NCBI GenBank assembly: GCA_900763675.1
Contig: CAAFLE010000041.1
Span: forward strand, 1-8,447
DNA from: an uncultured Oscillospiraceae bacterium
Lineage (GTDB): Bacteria; Bacillota; Clostridia; Oscillospirales; Oscillospiraceae
Direction: 5' to 3'
DNA length: 8,447 bases
Made by a program: the position numbers and the translations under genes. The notes under the pieces are model-generated. The model searched no databases. It saw nothing but the letters and a program-made list of their open reading frames with translations, and was not told where the DNA came from. This document shows, in pieces, positions 5,730-8,447 of this stretch (its first letter is position 1; each line of letters opens with the position of its first letter).

Positions 5730-8093
5730 ATGAAGAAAACATCCAATCTGTCTCTTTCCTTCGTCCCGACCCGGCAGAAAAAGTATCCGTTCGGCGACGC
5801 CATCGCCGCGGCAGCGCTCTTCGCCGGGATCCTTGGCACGTTCTGCACGACCTTTTCTCTAACGGTATATCTGCCGCTGCTTATGCTCGGCGGCGCGCTG
5901 GTGATCGCGGCGGCATTTCTGCCGGAGCGGCAGCGCCGTATCCGGCAGGCGGCGCTCCTTGTGCTGCTGGTCTGGGGCGTAGGCATGACGCTCGCGTTTC
6001 TGCCGGACGTCCGTTCCGGGTTCTGTCGGACGGCGAACGCCGTCTCCGACGCACTCGGCACGGCGCAGCGGAAGGTCCTGACGCACTTTGCAGCGACCGA
6101 GGGAAATGTCTGGCGGCAGACAACATTCTTCCTGCTGCCGCTCGCGCTTCTGCTGGGATATCTGTGCGCGTGGATCGTGAAGAACGGAAACTTACTGCTT
6201 GCAACGCTCTTCGTGCTGGGGCTCGTCGTTTTGCAGGCCGTTACCGGCGGCACGGCAGCGCTTGGCTGGGGGCTGTGTCTCTTCGGTGCGGAGGCGCTGC
6301 TGATCGTGACCGCGTTTTATCGGGGGCGGGGCTTTCGCCTGCGCACCGACAGCGGAGCTACCGTATCGGCGGCGGGCAGCGTCGCGCTGATCCTTTGCGT
6401 GACGCTGGGGTTGTCCGCACTCTTTATCCCCGTCCGCGGCTACGAAAAGAGCGCAATCGCTTCCGGCACGGAAGCGGCGCTGGAAACTGCTGCCGGACAG
6501 GCGCGTTACGGGAAAGCGGAAAACCGTGCGCTGCCGGAGGGCGACTTCCGGAATCTGGGTGATCTGGTGTTTCCGGAGACCACGGCTTTACAGGTCGTGA
6601 TGAGCCAGCCGGATTCGCTCTATCTGCGCGGCTTTGTCGGCGAGAGCTACACCGGCGACGGCTGGACGGCGCTGGATAAGCAGGAGCTGTACACGAGCGC
6701 CAATCTCTTCTATTGGCTGCACAAGAACGACTTTTACGGCCAGACGCAGCTCGCCAGCGTGACGGCACTGCTGGACGGCCGGCTGACGAGCGACGATCTC
6801 AACACGCTCTCCGTCCACACCGTGGATGCCAGCCGGAAATACGTCTACGCGCCCTATGAGCTGTGCAGCGCGGACGCGGAGCTGCTCGACAGCGAGAATC
6901 TGGGCGACAGCACGCTGCTCTCCCGCGGCTTCCGCGGCCGTGACAGCTATACCTACACGGCTCTGCCGAATCAGGTAAAGCGGTATACGGAGCTGGTGAG
7001 CTTCCTGCGGATGGACGCGGAGAATCCTTCGGACGAGCTCTCGGCGTATCTCGTGAACGAGAGCCAGTACAACACCTTCGTGTACGACGCCTATACGGTG
7101 CTGCCGGAGAGCGTGGAGAGCTATCTCACGCGGGAGCTCGGCGAGCCGGAAACGGAAAACGGCCAGCACATGTCCTACCAGAAGGCCAAACAGCGGATTC
7201 TGGAGTATCTCACGGCCAATGCATCCTACACCGAGATGCCCAAGGAGACCCGGGACGACGGCGAGGACTTCCTGCGCTTCTTCCTGGAGAGCGGTGCCGG
7301 GTACTCGGTGCACTATGCCACGGCCGCAGCGCTGATGTTCCGGCATTACGGTATCCCGGCGCGCTATGTGGAGGGATATCTCATCTTCCCGGAGGACGTG
7401 GAGGGACAGCTGGAAAACGCGGTCCTGACCGTCCCGGAGGCGCACGCACACGCGTGGGTGGAGTTTTATCAGGACGGCATCGGCTGGGTGCCGTTTGAGG
7501 TGACGCCGCCGTATATCGACCGGATGGAGCAGCCGGATATCTTCCAGGGCTATGACACCGGCGAGAACGAATCGGACGGCGACGACAAGGCCTCCGAGGA
7601 AATGACGGAGGATAACTACATCCAGTCCGAAGAAAAGGAACGGCCGGATGTCCGCGAAACGGCAAAGACGGCGCTGCTCTCGCTGCTGGGGCTGCTGTTG
7701 GCGGCGATCCTCTTCCTGCTGGCACGTTATCTGAAAAAGCGGCGCGAGCTGCGGCAGCGGCTGGCCAGATTTGACGATGCGTCCACGGCAAAGGGTATCT
7801 GCGCGATTTTTGCTTACTGCCGGGAGCTGCTCGGTGATATGGGCATAAAGAGCGGCGGCGCATCGGTCCATTCGCTGACGCCGCGCGTTGCGAAGCTCTG
7901 CGGCGAGGATACGGCAGCCCTCTATGGGGAATGCGCCGCAATCTGGGAAGAAGCGGCGTTCAGCACGCATGAGATGAACGAAGAGCAGCGAGAGAAGCTC
8001 AAGCACCTGTGCGACGCGCTTCTCACCAGCCTGAAGAAGAACACCAAATTCTTCCGGCGTCTGGTTATAAGATTTATCGTTGTGAGATATTAA
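5730..8093 (+). CDS. Polytopic membrane protein with extracellular transglutaminase-like domain (TgpA-like), nucleophile Cys replaced by Ser
   Basis: A 787-residue protein of the TgpA-like architecture. About seven hydrophobic segments occupy the N-terminal part (roughly 23-40, 45-63, 73-91, 131-150, 154-171, 175-196, 213-233). A large extracellular region (about 235-645) follows, including YLRGFVGESYTGDGW (298-312). The transglutaminase-like core (about 485-595) has GAGYSVHYATAAALMFRHYG (522-541), IPARYVEGY (542-550), AHAHAWVEF (571-579) and GWVPFEVTPP (585-594). The expected catalytic Cys position is Ser526; His574 is present, and the third triad position appears to be Glu590. An acidic linker (608-640), a last membrane helix (about 647-666) and a cytoplasmic helical DUF4129-like tail complete it. 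Such proteins pair with MoxR and DUF58. With Ser at the nucleophile position, the domain may bind or act on substrates without Cys-type chemistry. It is the last gene before a terminator. Confidence 0.93.
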   Translation: MKKTSNLSLSFVPTRQKKYPFGDAIAAAALFAGILGTFCTTFSLTVYLPLLMLGGALVIAAAFLPERQRRIRQAALLVLLVWGVGMTLAFLPDVRSGFCRTANAVSDALGTAQRKVLTHFAATEGNVWRQTTFFLLPLALLLGYLCAWIVKNGNLLLATLFVLGLVVLQAVTGGTAALGWGLCLFGAEALLIVTAFYRGRGFRLRTDSGATVSAAGSVALILCVTLGLSALFIPVRGYEKSAIASGTEAALETAAGQARYGKAENRALPEGDFRNLGDLVFPETTALQVVMSQPDSLYLRGFVGESYTGDGWTALDKQELYTSANLFYWLHKNDFYGQTQLASVTALLDGRLTSDDLNTLSVHTVDASRKYVYAPYELCSADAELLDSENLGDSTLLSRGFRGRDSYTYTALPNQVKRYTELVSFLRMDAENPSDELSAYLVNESQYNTFVYDAYTVLPESVESYLTRELGEPETENGQHMSYQKAKQRILEYLTANASYTEMPKETRDDGEDFLRFFLESGAGYSVHYATAAALMFRHYGIPARYVEGYLIFPEDVEGQLENAVLTVPEAHAHAWVEFYQDGIGWVPFEVTPPYIDRMEQPDIFQGYDTGENESDGDDKASEEMTEDNYIQSEEKERPDVRETAKTALLSLLGLLLAAILFLLARYLKKRRELRQRLARFDDASTAKGICAIFAYCRELLGDMGIKSGGASVHSLTPRVAKLCGEDTAALYGECAAIWEEAAFSTHEMNEEQREKLKHLCDALLTSLKKNTKFFRRLVIRFIVVRY

Positions 8094-8108
8094 GAAGTAT
8101 TAAGTAGG

Positions 8109-8155
8109 AAAACCGCCCGGCGGAGGACATCGTGTCCCCGCTCGGGCGGCTTTTT
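8109..8155 (+). terminator. Intrinsic terminator of the five-gene operon
   Basis: The left arm CCGCCCG (8113-8119) pairs with CGGGCGG (8143-8149). The stem continues with GCGG (8120-8123) against CCGC (8138-8141) and GGACA (8125-8129) against TGTCC (8133-8137), with single unpaired bases at 8124 and 8142 and a TCG loop (8130-8132). A T-run (8151-8155) follows one base after the stem, and AAAA (8109-8112) precedes it, so some activity in the reverse direction is possible. It begins 15-20 nt after the stop of the last gene. Confidence 0.93.
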
Positions 8156-8447
8156 CTTCTGCTGATGGAAACATAGCTTTGGGGTAATCCTGAGTAAGTT
8201 CTTGCGTCCAACTTGCAACTAACTTAAAACCAACTTGCGACGAATTTGCAACCATTCAGTACAACGTTCACCGAACCGTTGGCAGACAAAATTGATATGA
8301 GAAAACTGATTCCCGTGCGAATTGCAACTGTGCTCCTATCAAAAACTATAAGGTAATGATTCTATTTATCAAAGGCAGATAACCATGTAAGGCGGGATGC
8401 AGAGAATGTTGTCTTTTTCTATGAGGTTTCTCGGATGCACAATATAG
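8156..8447. other. Low-GC intergenic tail without a recognisable gene
   Basis: About 290 bases at roughly 40% GC, clearly lower than the operon. All six frames are broken by stops at short intervals. The longest readings are a few dozen codons without a convincing ribosome site. It contains an 11-bp repeat tract (8202-8256) and a small inverted repeat (8262-8281). A TTGCAA at 8322 and TATAAG at 8347 are 19 nt apart, too wide to call a promoter. I see no tRNA, CRISPR or insertion-sequence end. Confidence 0.6.
8202..8256. repeat. Degenerate 11-bp tandem repeat, five units
   Basis: Five consecutive 11-base units start at 8202, 8213, 8224, 8235 and 8246: TTGCGTCCAAC, TTGCAACTAAC, TTAAAACCAAC, TTGCGACGAAT and TTGCAACCATT. 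The consensus is approximately TTGCRACYAAC. The third unit is the most diverged in its first half and the last two in their second half. The tract lies about 45 bases after the operon terminator. Its period is close to one helical turn, which would place any bound protein on one face of the DNA. No function can be assigned. Confidence 0.6.

Noticed and set aside
8322..8352. Possible promoter TTGCAA ... TATAAG
   Set aside because: The spacing is 19 nt and both boxes are imperfect. No downstream gene is visible in the window to support it.
8397..8447. Short frame from ATG 8397 ending at TAG 8445-8447
   Set aside because: It encodes only 16 residues with no resemblance to a known peptide. The GGCGGG just upstream is too close to the start to be a good ribosome site.

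Overview
The window carries five genes, all on the + strand and packed head to tail (27-8093). They are followed by a strong intrinsic terminator (8113-8155) and about 290 bases of low-GC sequence in which I find no convincing gene. The coding part is GC-rich: three 60-base lines I counted were 57%, 67% and 75% GC. The tail after the terminator is about 40% GC (116 of 287 bases). The protein families, the strong AGGAG/GGAGG ribosome binding sites and the membrane-anchored surface proteins without an outer-membrane signature suggest a GC-rich gut-type Clostridia (Oscillospiraceae-like Firmicutes). This is inference from gene content; there is no rRNA or other marker gene here.

Layout: (1) 27-1742, an N-terminally anchored extracellular protein with a Pro-rich stalk, three Ig-like repeats and a C-terminal DUF4430 domain. 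(2) 1747-3612, a secreted protein with a prenyltransferase/squalene-cyclase-type alpha-alpha barrel, two helical modules and a C-terminal membrane anchor. (3) 3609-4550, a MoxR-type AAA+ ATPase. (4) 4556-5710, a membrane-anchored DUF58 protein. (5) 5730-8093, a polytopic membrane protein with an extracellular transglutaminase-like domain. Junctions are 4 nt apart, a 4-nt ATGA overlap, 5 nt apart and 19 nt apart, so this is almost certainly one operon, probably continuing upstream of the window.

Genes 3-5 form the well-known MoxR / DUF58 / transglutaminase-like cassette, thought to act as a chaperone-like or envelope maturation module with poorly defined substrates. Genes 1 and 2 are the more unusual part. 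Animal intrinsic factor and transcobalamin consist of an alpha6-alpha6 barrel followed by a DUF4430-type beta domain. Here the same two kinds of domain are encoded by two adjacent genes, one anchored at its N-terminus and the other at its C-terminus. A reasonable hypothesis is a two-part surface binding complex, possibly for a corrinoid or another small ligand, whose assembly or processing depends on the cassette.

The transglutaminase-like domain has Ser526 where the catalytic Cys is expected, so it may be a pseudoenzyme or use different chemistry. The low-GC tail contains a degenerate 11-bp tandem repeat of unknown role.
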